Source of the DNA: Pontibacter sp. G13
Lineage (GTDB): Bacteria; Bacteroidota; Bacteroidia; J057
Length of the DNA: 64,000 nt
Reading direction: 5' to 3'
NCBI RefSeq assembly: GCF_031851795.1
Contig: NZ_CP134696.1
Span: 4,670,501-4,734,500 of the forward strand
In this document: piece after piece, positions 6,948 through 17,235 of the stretch
How the letters are laid out: every line of letters begins with the position of its first letter
Numbering within the stretch: the stretch's first letter is position 1
Program-made: the position numbers and the translations under genes
Notes under the pieces: generated by a model
Told to the model about the DNA's origin: nothing
The model's input: only the letters and a program-made list of their open reading frames with translations
The model's database searches: none

Positions 6948-9900
6948 ATGCATCAACCTATTCGCTTTGCATCGATTCTGGCGATTGTCCTGATGGGCAG
7001 CTTCGCCTCGATATTTGCCCAATCCCATCCCATCACCCTTCAGGCACCGAAGTTCGCTGTACTCGTCAAACCCGAAGGAGATACCGCCTCCCAACCCTTG
7101 TCGATCGCCCAAATGGAGGTCCAAATGGCCACACGTGCCCACTGGGTCTTGACGACATTTGATGTCTGGGTCGCAAATCCTTCCAACCGCGAAATGTCCG
7201 GAAAACTCCACGTGCCATTGAATGACGGTCAGAAACTCACGGGATTTGCGCTGGAGGTCAATGGCGAGATGCGCCCCGGTGTAGTGGTGGAAAAACAGCA
7301 AGCACGCGTTGCTTACGAGTCCACTGTCCGTCAAGGAATCGATCCTGGGCTGGTAGAGTGGGTCGGTGGAAATACCTTCAAGGCCCAGATCTTCCCAATC
7401 CCCTCTGGAGGAACCAAGCATTTTCAGATTACTGTGGAGTCTGAGGTTCCCATTGGGGCAACATCGGTACGCTGGGAATTGCCCCTAGCGGAAGGTATCG
7501 AGGTCAGACAGCTTGCCCTCAAGGCTCTGATCGAAGGCTCGAAAGCTCCTCGCATGGAATTGCCTCAAGGAAAGACCGGTCTGTTTTCTGAATCGGGAAC
7601 CGGGTGGCAGGCATCTGTCCAGATCAAGCATCCCGAAACTCAACCCGCTGCGGTATTGACCTTCGATCGATCGGCTGAAACGCAGGTATGGCTTGGAGAT
7701 GTACGCGGCAGTGTGCCATTTTATGTCCAGACCCTGACTGCGCTATCCAAGGTGAAAGCTCCTCGTCCCAAGAAGGTGGGGATCATCTGGGACCGTTCGC
7801 TATCGACTCAAAGCCGAGATCTGGAGACGACCCTAGACGCGCTTGAAGCTTGGTTGGGGCGTATCCAACCCCAGGAGATCCATGTGCAGATCGTCAATGA
7901 CCATGCAGAATTCTGGGAATCGGTGAGCTGGAGCCATTGGAAACGGAAAGAGATGCGCAACAAGCTAGCGGCGGTGCCTGCAGATGGTGCGACGCAATTG
8001 GGGGTGATCGATTTCAATAAAGTGGAATTAGATGCCTATCTGTGGGTGACTGATGGGGTGAATACCTTTGGCAATCCCGCACTCACTTGGCCCGCCATGC
8101 CTGTACATATACTCGATCCGCATGAAGCCTCTGCCACAGAGTACCTGAAATTCTTTGCACGGATGACAGGCGGTCAATACCTGTCTGTGGATTCGCAGAA
8201 TTTCTCCGAAATGATGGCCTTGACAGAGCAAGCCCCCAAGCGGCTCTTGTCCGTCCGCGCGAAATCTGGAGAGGTAAAGGATGTATTGCCGGATATCCAG
8301 CTAAATGGCTACGGCGGGATTTCTGTGGCCGGGATGCTTGTTTCCGAATCGGCAGAGCTTGAGTTGGGCTTCGGAATCAACGGCAAAATTACGGATACGC
8401 AGGTCATTCAATTGTCCAGAGCGGGGCAGACCGCCAGTACCAAATGGCTCGGAAGAAAATGGGCTGAGCAAAAACTCTCCTATTTATTGCCGCAGCAAGA
8501 GAAGTTCAAAGCAGACATCGTCCAACTTGGGGAGCAGTACCAGATCGTCACTCCGTTCACTTCACTCATCGTTTTGGACCGCGTGGAAGATTATGTGCGG
8601 CACAAGATCGAGCCGCCAGCTTCTTTGAAGAAGGAGTATGACAAGCTGATGGCGCTGGAAACAACCTCTGCGGAGAATACCCAGACTGCGCTGCTGAATC
8701 AGGCTGCTACGGCATTTCAAGCACGTATCGATTGGTGGAATCAGCAGATTGATTTGAAGAAGATCGAAACCAAATACCAATATGATTTGGATTCTCTTCG
8801 GAAAGGAATTCGGAGCATGCGTGAACAGCTAGCGGTAGATGCTGCGAGCGCTCCTCAAATCCATGAAGTCCAAAATCTGGTGGTGCTTCGAACCCTTCAT
8901 GCGGAGTTAGCCAAGCAGCTAGAGTTGGAGGCACTTCGAAAGCAAATGGAGGAAATGCGGGAACGACGGGACCAAATGTTGCAACAGGGGGACAGTTCTG
9001 GCATGTTCCAATCTGGAGACTATGATGATGAATTTGGTGCAGATGATGTCGCTTCTGACGAAATGGGTACAGCAGACTACGACAGCGATGAACCTATGCT
9101 AGAAGAAGATCTTTCAAGGATGGGGGAACTTGCTGGTTCAATGCCAGGGATGGCTGCCGAAGCGGCACCCGATGAGGGCGCCGGAGGATTTTATTCTGAA
9201 TCTGAGGAGAGTGATGCTTTTGAGGCGGATGTTTCCGAAGGGATGGAGGATCAATCGACGGACCGGATCAATGACATCGATCTCTCAGAGCGGCAGAATC
9301 TACCTTTCGGTGCTGAAAGTCAGGAGCAGGTGAACCAATCAGAACTCAAGATCCAGCTTGGAGAGTGGGTTCCAGATGCGCCTTACCTCGCGGTGTTGGA
9401 TTCTGCTTCTGATCCATATTGGGCTTATTTAGCGTTGCGCGATTCGTTGGGAACGGCTCCGGCCTTTTACCTAGATGTAGCCCGTTGGTTCCATTCGCAT
9501 GAGCAGTCCCGATTGGCACGGACGATCCTGTCGAATTTGGCTGAGATCGAATTGGAGCAGCAAGAATTACTCAGAGTATTTGCCCGTCAATTGGAGGAAT
9601 GGGAGGAATACGAACTCGCACAATGGGTGTACGAGGACGTCTTGCGCATGCGTCCGGAGGAGCCTCAGTCATACCGTGATCTAGGGTTGATTCTCGCCAA
9701 ACAAGGCCAAAACCAAGCAGCCGTGGATACGCTCTACCGAGTAGTTGCTCAGGCTTGGGATGGGCGATTTCCTGATATCACCACTGTAGTGGCCCATGAG
9801 ATGAATGCCATCATCCACCGGGCTGGAACCACGATCGACACCTCACACGTTGATCCGAGGCTACTGGCAGATTTGCCGACGGATGTGCGGGTGGTTTTGG

Positions 9901-10244
9901 AGTGGGATTCCGACAACACAGATATGGACCTTTGGGTGACTGATCCTTATGGTGAGAAGTGCTATTATCAGCACAAGCGCACCAAGATCGGGGGAATGAT
10001 TTCCAATGATTTCACTGGTGGATATGGACCGGAGGAATTCCTGCTGAAACAAGCCTCTCAGGGCGAGTACAAGGTGGAGGTCAACTATTATGGCACCCGC
10101 CAAACCGGCAATCGCGGACCGACGACCATCCGGGTCATTGTCTTCAAGCACTATGGCACTGCTGAGGAGACTACCGAGACCATCACCTTCCGACTCGGCA
10201 AAAACAGCCAAGTGTTTCAGGCTGCCACCTTTACAGTCGAATAG
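6948..10244 (+). CDS. VIT and vWA domain protein with TPRs and C-terminal DUF2135
   Basis: 1098 residues, secreted (signal peptide about 1-24). Domains in order: a VIT domain (about 45-175; EKQQARVAYESTVRQG and NTFKAQIFPIPSGG are typical); a von Willebrand A domain (about 270-410) whose MIDAS is complete, with DRSLS, ADGATQ and VTDG; a beta region; a charged coiled-coil region (about 560-690); a very acidic, Ser-rich linker (about 690-790); tetratricopeptide-like helices (about 800-940); and a C-terminal DUF2135 domain (about 983-1098; LEWDSDNTDMDLWVTDPYG). VIT plus vWA suggests metal-dependent protein binding at the cell surface or in the periplasm. DUF2135 is seen in YfaP-like proteins. It stands alone between non-coding stretches. 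No partner or substrate can be named. Confidence 0.88.
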   Translation: MHQPIRFASILAIVLMGSFASIFAQSHPITLQAPKFAVLVKPEGDTASQPLSIAQMEVQMATRAHWVLTTFDVWVANPSNREMSGKLHVPLNDGQKLTGFALEVNGEMRPGVVVEKQQARVAYESTVRQGIDPGLVEWVGGNTFKAQIFPIPSGGTKHFQITVESEVPIGATSVRWELPLAEGIEVRQLALKALIEGSKAPRMELPQGKTGLFSESGTGWQASVQIKHPETQPAAVLTFDRSAETQVWLGDVRGSVPFYVQTLTALSKVKAPRPKKVGIIWDRSLSTQSRDLETTLDALEAWLGRIQPQEIHVQIVNDHAEFWESVSWSHWKRKEMRNKLAAVPADGATQLGVIDFNKVELDAYLWVTDGVNTFGNPALTWPAMPVHILDPHEASATEYLKFFARMTGGQYLSVDSQNFSEMMALTEQAPKRLLSVRAKSGEVKDVLPDIQLNGYGGISVAGMLVSESAELELGFGINGKITDTQVIQLSRAGQTASTKWLGRKWAEQKLSYLLPQQEKFKADIVQLGEQYQIVTPFTSLIVLDRVEDYVRHKIEPPASLKKEYDKLMALETTSAENTQTALLNQAATAFQARIDWWNQQIDLKKIETKYQYDLDSLRKGIRSMREQLAVDAASAPQIHEVQNLVVLRTLHAELAKQLELEALRKQMEEMRERRDQMLQQGDSSGMFQSGDYDDEFGADDVASDEMGTADYDSDEPMLEEDLSRMGELAGSMPGMAAEAAPDEGAGGFYSESEESDAFEADVSEGMEDQSTDRINDIDLSERQNLPFGAESQEQVNQSELKIQLGEWVPDAPYLAVLDSASDPYWAYLALRDSLGTAPAFYLDVARWFHSHEQSRLARTILSNLAEIELEQQELLRVFARQLEEWEEYELAQWVYEDVLRMRPEEPQSYRDLGLILAKQGQNQAAVDTLYRVVAQAWDGRFPDITTVVAHEMNAIIHRAGTTIDTSHVDPRLLADLPTDVRVVLEWDSDNTDMDLWVTDPYGEKCYYQHKRTKIGGMISNDFTGGYGPEEFLLKQASQGEYKVEVNYYGTRQTGNRGPTTIRVIVFKHYGTAEETTETITFRLGKNSQVFQAATFTVE

Positions 10245-10335
10245 CGTCTAGCTGGGAGATCAAACGGTTGAGCGTGCGGATATGCCTGTTTAACGAAGTT
10301 GGCACCTAGGTTACCTCCAGATTATTTGGAAGCTG

Positions 10336-10343
10336 TACCTTTG
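10336..10343 (+). promoter_or_regulatory. possible -7 box upstream of bshA
   Basis: TACCTTTG fits the Bacteroidota -7 consensus TAnnTTTG. It is 167 bp before the chosen bshA start. No well-spaced -33 TTG is visible; TTTG lies only 7 bp upstream. Confidence 0.35.
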
Positions 10344-10509
10344 CGCCAAGAAGAAGTTTGAGGCTTTATGCTGCAAAGTGGTAAGCAAAAACCGCAAACA
10401 GCTTCTCAGACTAATCCCGAGGACGAATGTCGCGTACACGTCTTGCGAAAGACGAAAGCAGAACGATTTTCGTCCCTGTGAGTTAAAATGGGCATATCTG
10501 CACCTTGAC

Positions 10510-11649
10510 ATGAATATTGGCATTGTTTGTTATCCGACCTATGGAGGGAGTGGGGTGGTCGCCACCGAATTGGGCAAGGCTTTGGCCGCCAAAGGGCATC
10601 AGATCCACTTCATCACCTATGACAGGCCCATCCGGTTGGACTTGTTCTCGGGGAATATTTTTTACCACGAAGTCCGGACCAAGGATTATCCCTTGTTCAA
10701 CTTCGTTCCCTACGAGTCTGCGCTAGCCAGCACCATGGTCGATGTGGCCCGGTATCACAATCTGGATTTGTTTCACGTCCACTATGCCATTCCCCACGCC
10801 TCTGTGGCATTCCTCGCCAAGCAGATCCTCAAAGACTACGATCTCCACATTCCCGTAGTCACCACCTTGCACGGAACCGATATCACGCTGGTCGGAAAGA
10901 ATCCAAGTTATGAGCCAGTCGTGAGTTTTTCCATTGATCAAAGCGATGGCGTGACCGCGGTTTCTGAGTACTTGAAGCAGGCTACGCTCGAGAATTTTGC
11001 CGTTCGCAGTGACATCCGGGTGATCCCCAACTTCGTGGACCTAGAGCGATTCAAGCGACATGACAAGGAGCATTTCCGTAAGATGCTCACCTCGAATGGG
11101 GAGAAAATCCTCATCCACACGTCAAATTTCCGCAAGGTCAAACGGATCGGCGATGTGATGAAAACTTTCGCCAAAGTTCGACAGGAAATTCCTTCCAAAC
11201 TCCTGATGGTGGGAGATGGGCCAGAGCGAAACATGGCCGAGGAACTCTGCCGCGAGCAGGGCTTTTGCGACGATGTGGTCTTCTTGGGCAATCAAAACAA
11301 AGTAGAGGAGATCTATTCCATCGGAGATCTATTCCTATTGCCTTCCGAAAGTGAAAGCTTTGGATTGGCGGTATTGGAAGCGATGGCTTGTGAAGTGCCT
11401 GTGATCACCACCAATGCCGGCGGTCTGCCGGAAGTTGTGGTCGATGGCGAATCCGGATTTGTGGCGGACGTTGGAGATACCGACAAGATGGCGAGCGATG
11501 CGGTCAAGATCCTGAAGGACCCTGTGGTCTGGAAGAAATTCAGCGAATCCGCTTTCAAGCACGCACAGACGTATTCGATCGAACGAATTGTGCCAAAATA
11601 TGAGCAGTACTACGAAGAAGTATTGGGAACAGTCTCAACCGTATCATAA
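10510..11649 (+). CDS. bshA: N-acetyl-alpha-D-glucosaminyl L-malate synthase BshA
   Basis: 379 residues, GT4-family glycosyltransferase fold, at the usual length of BshA. It joins UDP-GlcNAc and L-malate, the first step of bacillithiol synthesis in the cytoplasm. Diagnostic blocks are [20 protein letters not shown] at the start, [26 protein letters not shown], the RKVKRIGDV region and the nucleotide-sugar site [21 protein letters not shown]. The reading frame is open from 10378, but its first 44 codons are unlike the family; the ATG at 10510 gives the canonical N-terminus. No bshB or bshC gene lies next to it. Confidence 0.95.
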   Translation: MNIGIVCYPTYGGSGVVATELGKALAAKGHQIHFITYDRPIRLDLFSGNIFYHEVRTKDYPLFNFVPYESALASTMVDVARYHNLDLFHVHYAIPHASVAFLAKQILKDYDLHIPVVTTLHGTDITLVGKNPSYEPVVSFSIDQSDGVTAVSEYLKQATLENFAVRSDIRVIPNFVDLERFKRHDKEHFRKMLTSNGEKILIHTSNFRKVKRIGDVMKTFAKVRQEIPSKLLMVGDGPERNMAEELCREQGFCDDVVFLGNQNKVEEIYSIGDLFLLPSESESFGLAVLEAMACEVPVITTNAGGLPEVVVDGESGFVADVGDTDKMASDAVKILKDPVVWKKFSESAFKHAQTYSIERIVPKYEQYYEEVLGTVSTVS

Positions 11650-11721
11650 CTTTCTGTGCCTTTTTCGGTATATTGAGAAATGGGTTGGCCGTGCGTTAGC
11701 CCACAGATAGATTGAACGGAA

Positions 11722-12018
11722 ATGAACGTACTTTTTTGGATCTTTGCCTGCTTCTTCGGTATCTATTTGACATTTAGATTTTTTGGCCGCCAGATTTTGT
11801 CTTTCGCGATGATGAAACTGACTGAGCGGCTTGTCAAGGATTCCCAAGCACAGGCACAAGCCTACCAGAAAAATTATGAGGACCATGCCTATTCACGATC
11901 CAATGTGTATGTGGATGAAGACATTCAGGTTTCGGCACCCATGAATGCAGGCAAAAAAGAAGTGTCCGAAGATGAAATCGCCGAAGACATTGAATTCGAG
12001 GAGCTATCCACCCAATAG
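11722..12018 (+). CDS. DUF4834 family small membrane protein
   Basis: 98 residues: one N-terminal membrane helix (LFWIFACFFGIYLTFRFFG), a basic and Gln-rich middle, and an acidic C-terminus ending EIAEDIEFEELSTQ. A short helix, a flexible middle and a final D-x-EFEE-like motif match DUF4834, a Bacteroidota family without a known role. It lies 72 bp after bshA on the same strand and could share its transcript. Confidence 0.7.
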   Translation: MNVLFWIFACFFGIYLTFRFFGRQILSFAMMKLTERLVKDSQAQAQAYQKNYEDHAYSRSNVYVDEDIQVSAPMNAGKKEVSEDEIAEDIEFEELSTQ

Positions 12019-12225
12019 CCTTGATACTCCTCTCCATCGACCCGCGTTCAGTTATCGGTTGGACGCGGGTTTTTCATTTCTGCAACTCCCGTTCAGCAGG
12101 ATGAAGTGCCCAAACACTCGGCCCCAGAAACCGTCTAGGCTTCAATCCCATCCGATGACGGCAGATGGCATGCCTAACGGTCTTTTGATCCTTTATCACG
12201 ATGAAGTTTTGGGGTAAATTTGTCC

Positions 12226-12233
12226 TACTTTTG
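12226..12233 (+). promoter_or_regulatory. -7 promoter box of ispE
   Basis: TACTTTTG is a perfect match to TAnnTTTG and lies 20 bp before the ispE ATG, which would give a very short leader. A TTTTG lies 14 bp further upstream, closer than the usual -33 spacing. Confidence 0.5.
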
Positions 12234-12253
12234 CGATCCAAATTTACTTGCTC

Positions 12254-13033
12254 ATGCTCCATCTTCAACCACATGCCAAGGTCAATCTTGGCCTGTTGAT
12301 CAAGGGAAAACGTCCTGATGGCTACCATCTCCTCGAAACCCTCCTTGTTCCCATTCCTTCCCTCACAGACGATTTGTGGCTTACCCCCAACGACACAGGT
12401 TCCTGCCAACTCACCTTGGAAGGGATTTCCATTGATGGGGATCTGGAAGACAATCTCTGTGTCAAAGCCTATCGTGCGCTTCAGGCGATTCATCCTGATT
12501 TGCCGGGCGTGGATATCCGACTGAGAAAAGGGATTCCAGCAGGTGCAGGTCTAGGAGGCGGTTCTTCGGACGCTGCCCATGTGATGTTGGGGCTCAACGA
12601 ATTGTTTGATTTGGGGATGTCGCCAGATGATCTAGCCCCCCTAGCGGGAAAGTTGGGGGCGGATGTGCCATTCTTCCTATTCGGAAAACCCCTCCTCGCG
12701 AGTGGAATCGGCACTGATTTTGAAGAGGTAGATATTCAGCTCCCCTTTGATATCCAGGTATTCCCCCAATCGCTGCATGTGTCGACCATCTCAGCCTACA
12801 AGGCCTTGGACTATCGCATGTTTGATCCGGATCGAAACCTCCTTGAGATCCTTCAGCAACCCATCGAGGACTGGAAGGAACTCCTGCCCAACGATCTGGA
12901 AATCCCAGTATTTCAACTTCATCCTTCGATAGGCAACATCAAGCAAGACCTGTATGACCGCGGGGCCATATACGCTTCGATGTCCGGTAGCGGCAGTGCA
13001 TTTTTTGGACTGTTCCCCAATCATTCAGCCTAA
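12254..13033 (+). CDS. ispE: 4-diphosphocytidyl-2-C-methyl-D-erythritol kinase IspE
   Basis: 259 residues, GHMP kinase family. It phosphorylates CDP-ME with ATP in the non-mevalonate isoprenoid pathway, in the cytoplasm. The N-terminal AKVNLGL-I-GKRPDGYH block, the ATP-binding PAGAGLGGGSSDA loop (about 95-108), LGADVPFF and the C-terminal MSGSGSAFFGLF are all present. The ATG at 12254 is chosen over the upstream TTG at 12248 because it follows a good -7 box and gives the family N-terminus. The gene is monocistronic in appearance. Confidence 0.95.
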   Translation: MLHLQPHAKVNLGLLIKGKRPDGYHLLETLLVPIPSLTDDLWLTPNDTGSCQLTLEGISIDGDLEDNLCVKAYRALQAIHPDLPGVDIRLRKGIPAGAGLGGGSSDAAHVMLGLNELFDLGMSPDDLAPLAGKLGADVPFFLFGKPLLASGIGTDFEEVDIQLPFDIQVFPQSLHVSTISAYKALDYRMFDPDRNLLEILQQPIEDWKELLPNDLEIPVFQLHPSIGNIKQDLYDRGAIYASMSGSGSAFFGLFPNHSA

Positions 13034-13113
13034 CGAAAGGATCTTACCTAGTTTCATTCAGGAGCTTTTGGACCGAAAACACTCCACAGCTCCTCAATCT
13101 ACCTGTCAGACCT

Positions 13114-16100
13114 ATGACTTCTTCTGCTGTCAGCCGGGTATTCCTGCTACTTAGTCTCTTCCTTGCTCATCAGGGACTAATGGCGAATGGTGGGGAAACT
13201 TGCGGAAATGCCACAACCATCCTTGCCTTGCCCTACACGGACAATGGCAATACCTCTTTGGCCTTCGACGACTACAATGAAGCTTGCACCGCTCCCGTCA
13301 CGGGGGGGCAAGATGTCGTCTATGCCTACACGCCCTCGATCAATGAAACGGTCAATATCTCCCTCTGTGGAGGATTGTCTAATTTCGATACGAAACTTTA
13401 CGTCTACCAAAATGCCTGCCCAGCTGCAGGAAGCGGGACCACTGGGACACAAGTTGCCTGCAACGATGACGAATGCGACAACTTCCCCATCTACAACTCT
13501 CCCTATCTCTCGGCCATCTCCAACCTGAGTTTGACCGCGGGAAATACCTATTACATCGTCGTGGATGGGTATAGCAACACCGAATTCGGAGATTATACCT
13601 TGACGATCGAAGCTGCTCCCGGCGATGTGGGGGTGTCCGCTGCCATCGGTCCTCTGGTGGGATGCAATCTCACTGCCAATGAACAGGTGAGCGTAACTGT
13701 CACCAATTATGGAACGGATGCGACGAATATCAGCATGTACCTTGAGGTCAATGGCCAAGTCATCGCCAATGAACTTCTCCCCGGACCCATCACCACAGCA
13801 GGTTCTCAAAATTATGCCTTCAACACCACCGTGGACTTGTCCGCACCGGGTGTCTACTCGGTGAGAGCAGCAGCTTCGGTGAGTTCCGATGCACAGCCCT
13901 TCAACGATACCCTGAGTTTCGAGATCATCAATGAGGTGGCTTCGGCACTTCCACAAGGCGTCGATTTCGAAGGATTCTCCGGAACCAATCTCGATCAGCT
14001 GTTCCCCGGCTGGTATGAAGCCTATGGAGTAGGGGCGCCTTCCTCCATCCAAAATACCCCTTGGGTCAAAAGCAGTACCAGCCAGACGACGGCTTTCGGT
14101 TCCACCACGACCACCATCAATTTGTTGGGTACTCAGCAACACGCTTGGATCGTGAGTCCATTGTTCATGGTGAATGCCCTGACTGAGGTCTCCTTCGAGG
14201 CTGCGATTACGGACTGGCTCAATACCACGCCAGATGCGATGGGAAGCGATGACAGTGTGAGATTGATGATTTCCACGGATTGCGGGGAAAATTGGACCGC
14301 GCTGTTGGTATTCGATGCGGCCAGTCAACCGAATAATTCGCTCACAACCCATACGGTGGGATTGGCGGCTTACGCGGGGCAGGAAGTGAAAGTGGCTTTC
14401 TACGCTACCGATGGTCCCATCGACGATTCCGAAGACTATGACTTTCACCTCGATCATATCCTCATCTCCAATCCTTCTGCCAATGATGTTGCAGTCACAG
14501 AATTGATCGCGCCCAATACAGTCTGCGGACTTACTGCGAATGAATCCATTACGGTCAATCTTGAGCAACTGGGACAATTGGGCATGAATACAGGCGATAC
14601 TGTGGAGGTTTCCGTGCTGGTGGATGGCGCCAACTTGGTGGAAGATACCCTCATTCTCACGCAGGATTTTCAGTCTGGCGATGTGCTGACACATACCTTC
14701 TCCGGCACATTTGATTTCTCTGCCTACGCCAATTTTGGCCTCGAAATCTGGATCGATGTCAATGGCGATGAAGCCTCCTCCAATGATACACTCGATATCT
14801 TGGTGCAGCATTACGAGCCCGTGACCGTTACGGCAGGCTGGGATTCCCTCGTCTGTGTGTTCGCAGATACCCTCTACCCGGAGCCCAACTACTTCGGAGG
14901 AACTTGGTCAGGACTTGGCGTTGTCGACCCCGAAGAAGGAGCCATCAGTACTGCCATGATCGGTACAGGAAACACAGCTACGATCACCTACACCTACGAT
15001 GCGCCTTATGGCATTCGCTCGATTCCCTACAATCCGACTGGAATCACCCAAGCGGATACCGTGAATTTGCTGGATGACCAAGTGATCCAGATCCCGATTG
15101 GGTTCAAGTTCCCATTCTTCGATTCCCTGTTTTCGGATATTCACCTCAGCTCCAATGGATTGATCGGATTCGGAGCTGGTACCGCTTCTTCGAATAACGT
15201 CGCGCTTCCAAGCAACAGCGTCATCGGCAATATCCTCGCATTTGCATGGATGGATTGGGACCCTGACAATGGCAATGACGGGACCATTTCCTACACGACG
15301 GTGGGTACGTCTCCGAGCCGAAAGTTCATCATTACCTTCGATCAGGTACCTTCTTTCTCCGGACTGGGGAATGGCGTTTTGTCCGCACAGGTGGTATTGT
15401 TGGAAAACTTGGGGACCATCGAGGTTCACTACACCCAGCTGGAGACGGATGGTGCAAATGTTACCTTGGGACTGCAGAACCTTGCACAGAACGATGGCGT
15501 GGTATTCCCATTGGCCAACAACCAACCCGTTTCGTTGCTGACGACTTCCTTCGAGATCGTGCCCACACCCTGTGGAGGATCTGATTCCATCACCATCACC
15601 CTGAATGCGGCACCTAGCGTTTCATTTGCCCAAGACTCCTTGAATCTTTGCCCGGATGATGAGATCACACTGGTCCCTGCGGCATCTGGCGGTACATTCA
15701 TGTGGAATACTGGCGATACGACTGCTGGGGTGAGCGTCTCTACGCCCGGTCTCTACAAGCTGACAGTCACCGGAAATGACGGCCAGTGCGCCATCTCCGA
15801 CAGCGTGGAAGTAGTGGAGGTCACTGCCCCCATCGTCCTCGTGGATTCTGTGCTTGAAACAGGCTGCGCGGGCGAAACCACGGGCGGCATTTACCTGACG
15901 CTCTCCGGTGGGGTAGGGCCATTTGACTACCTCTGGACAACCGGCGATACGACCTTGGATCTGGAGAATCTCCAATCCGGTAGCTTCAGCTTGCTCATCA
16001 CGGATGCCGCGGGTTGTACCCATCAGTTTGATACCACCGTGCTGGCGACGACCCAGCCTTTGAATACAGCTTTTGCAGCAGACTTGCCTTCATGCTCCGG

Positions 16101-16794
16101 CATTGAGGATGGATCTTTGGACCTGACCGTTTTCGGCGGTGCTGGGCCTTTTTCCTACGAATGGTCTACTGGCGATACAACCGAGGATCTGTCCGAAATC
16201 ACCTCTGGGGTCTATGTGGTGACCATCACCGATGCCAATGGCTGCGAGTTCCTTTCGGATAGCGTGACATTGCTCTCGGACAATCTGGCTCCATCCGCAG
16301 GATTTGATTACGAAGTGGCAGGCGGTACGATCACCTTCACCGCGCAGACCAGCATTGCGGATAGCTTCCACTGGAACTTTGGCGATGGTGTGGATGCTTA
16401 CGGCGATTCCGTCGTTTCCCACGAGTACAAATCCAACGGCAATTATCAAGTTACCTTGGTGGTGTACAACGAGTGCGGGACGGATTCCATCACACAGTTG
16501 ATCATGTTGGAAAGTGTGTCCATCAACTCTCGACTGGACAACGTATGGTCGGTGTACCCGAATCCGCATGGCGGCCAGTTCAATCTGATGTTCTCCGGCA
16601 ATCTCGGTTCACAGACACAGTTCCGCCTCTACGATTCTATGGGCCGCGAAATCCATCGCGAGGTGTATGATCGCGTTTCCATCGGACAATTGCAGCAGAT
16701 TTCCCTTCCGCAAGATCTGGCTGAAGGCGTTTACATTGCCCAGCTCCACACCGCTTGGGGCATTTCGGTCAAGCGCATGATGCTGAAACGCTAG
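13114..16794 (+). CDS. large secreted surface protein with SprB and PKD repeats and T9SS sorting tail
   Basis: 1226 residues. After a signal peptide (about 1-25) comes a domain resembling bacterial pre-peptidase C-terminal domains (about 27-170; GGQDVVYAYTP, YYIVVDGYS). Next are CARDB-like segments, a jelly-roll-like region with LSSNGLIGFG (about 640-820), two SprB-type repeats (about 915-1050; SGGVGPFDYLWTTGDTT and GGAGPFSYEWSTGDTT), a PKD domain (about 1060-1135; WNFGDG) and a type IX secretion sorting domain (YPNPHGG, then a GVYIAQL strand and basic end KRMMLKR). SprB repeats occur in gliding adhesins, so export to the cell surface is likely. No catalytic site is seen. It is unlinked to gliding genes here. 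Confidence 0.9.
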   Translation: MTSSAVSRVFLLLSLFLAHQGLMANGGETCGNATTILALPYTDNGNTSLAFDDYNEACTAPVTGGQDVVYAYTPSINETVNISLCGGLSNFDTKLYVYQNACPAAGSGTTGTQVACNDDECDNFPIYNSPYLSAISNLSLTAGNTYYIVVDGYSNTEFGDYTLTIEAAPGDVGVSAAIGPLVGCNLTANEQVSVTVTNYGTDATNISMYLEVNGQVIANELLPGPITTAGSQNYAFNTTVDLSAPGVYSVRAAASVSSDAQPFNDTLSFEIINEVASALPQGVDFEGFSGTNLDQLFPGWYEAYGVGAPSSIQNTPWVKSSTSQTTAFGSTTTTINLLGTQQHAWIVSPLFMVNALTEVSFEAAITDWLNTTPDAMGSDDSVRLMISTDCGENWTALLVFDAASQPNNSLTTHTVGLAAYAGQEVKVAFYATDGPIDDSEDYDFHLDHILISNPSANDVAVTELIAPNTVCGLTANESITVNLEQLGQLGMNTGDTVEVSVLVDGANLVEDTLILTQDFQSGDVLTHTFSGTFDFSAYANFGLEIWIDVNGDEASSNDTLDILVQHYEPVTVTAGWDSLVCVFADTLYPEPNYFGGTWSGLGVVDPEEGAISTAMIGTGNTATITYTYDAPYGIRSIPYNPTGITQADTVNLLDDQVIQIPIGFKFPFFDSLFSDIHLSSNGLIGFGAGTASSNNVALPSNSVIGNILAFAWMDWDPDNGNDGTISYTTVGTSPSRKFIITFDQVPSFSGLGNGVLSAQVVLLENLGTIEVHYTQLETDGANVTLGLQNLAQNDGVVFPLANNQPVSLLTTSFEIVPTPCGGSDSITITLNAAPSVSFAQDSLNLCPDDEITLVPAASGGTFMWNTGDTTAGVSVSTPGLYKLTVTGNDGQCAISDSVEVVEVTAPIVLVDSVLETGCAGETTGGIYLTLSGGVGPFDYLWTTGDTTLDLENLQSGSFSLLITDAAGCTHQFDTTVLATTQPLNTAFAADLPSCSGIEDGSLDLTVFGGAGPFSYEWSTGDTTEDLSEITSGVYVVTITDANGCEFLSDSVTLLSDNLAPSAGFDYEVAGGTITFTAQTSIADSFHWNFGDGVDAYGDSVVSHEYKSNGNYQVTLVVYNECGTDSITQLIMLESVSINSRLDNVWSVYPNPHGGQFNLMFSGNLGSQTQFRLYDSMGREIHREVYDRVSIGQLQQISLPQDLAEGVYIAQLHTAWGISVKRMMLKR

Positions 16795-16818
16795 CAGGCA
16801 ATTGCATAGATATCATGA

Positions 16819-16855
16819 AGGCTCGCTCATGCAAATGGGCGAGTCTTTGCTTGTT
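16819..16855 (+). terminator. terminator after the SprB/PKD protein gene
   Basis: Stem AGGCTCGC / GCGAGTCT (one G-T wobble) followed by TTGCTTGTTTG. It ends 16 bp before repeat copy 4. Confidence 0.55.
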
Positions 16856-16870
16856 TGAGACGCAAGGTAT

Positions 16871-17094
16871 GGGCGTATCCCGGCGTGCTGGGTGTCGATT
16901 TGCTGCTGGGCATGTGATTCGCCGGGCCGGGCTGATCCATGGGTTCGCTGCGCTCCGTCCTCGATACGGGGATTTTCGCACTTGAGCGCCATCGTTCATC
17001 CATTTCGCTGTTTCCGTTTACTTCCTCGATCTATCTCGGACTGCTCCTGACGTCGCACCATTCCCATCCCTTACGCCGCACGTATCAGCCGCAC
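16871..17094 (+). repeat. structured intergenic repeat, copy 4 (type A, enlarged)
   Basis: 224 bp from GGGCGTATCCCGGCG to CAGCCGCAC. The CCCGGCG / CGCCGGG stem is intact. The central GTCC...GGAC module is about 60 bp longer than in copies 1, 2 and 6. It follows a terminator in the same orientation. The rest of the 16.80-17.24 kb gap contains no gene. Confidence 0.8.
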
Positions 17095-17235
17095 CAGAGC
17101 GGAAGGCGGGATGGATTCAGCGCATAGTCTTACGGGTTGGGGAAACGTGAAATACCACAGCGGGAATTTGACTGAGATCGCTCTATCAATTTTCCACGAA
17201 AAGCAATACCTTTAATCCTCAATCCAATAATTCGA

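Noticed and set aside
13177-14811. A 544-codon minus-strand frame opposite the SprB/PKD protein gene
   Set aside because: No domain, signal or start context; it is a shadow of a long well-supported gene.
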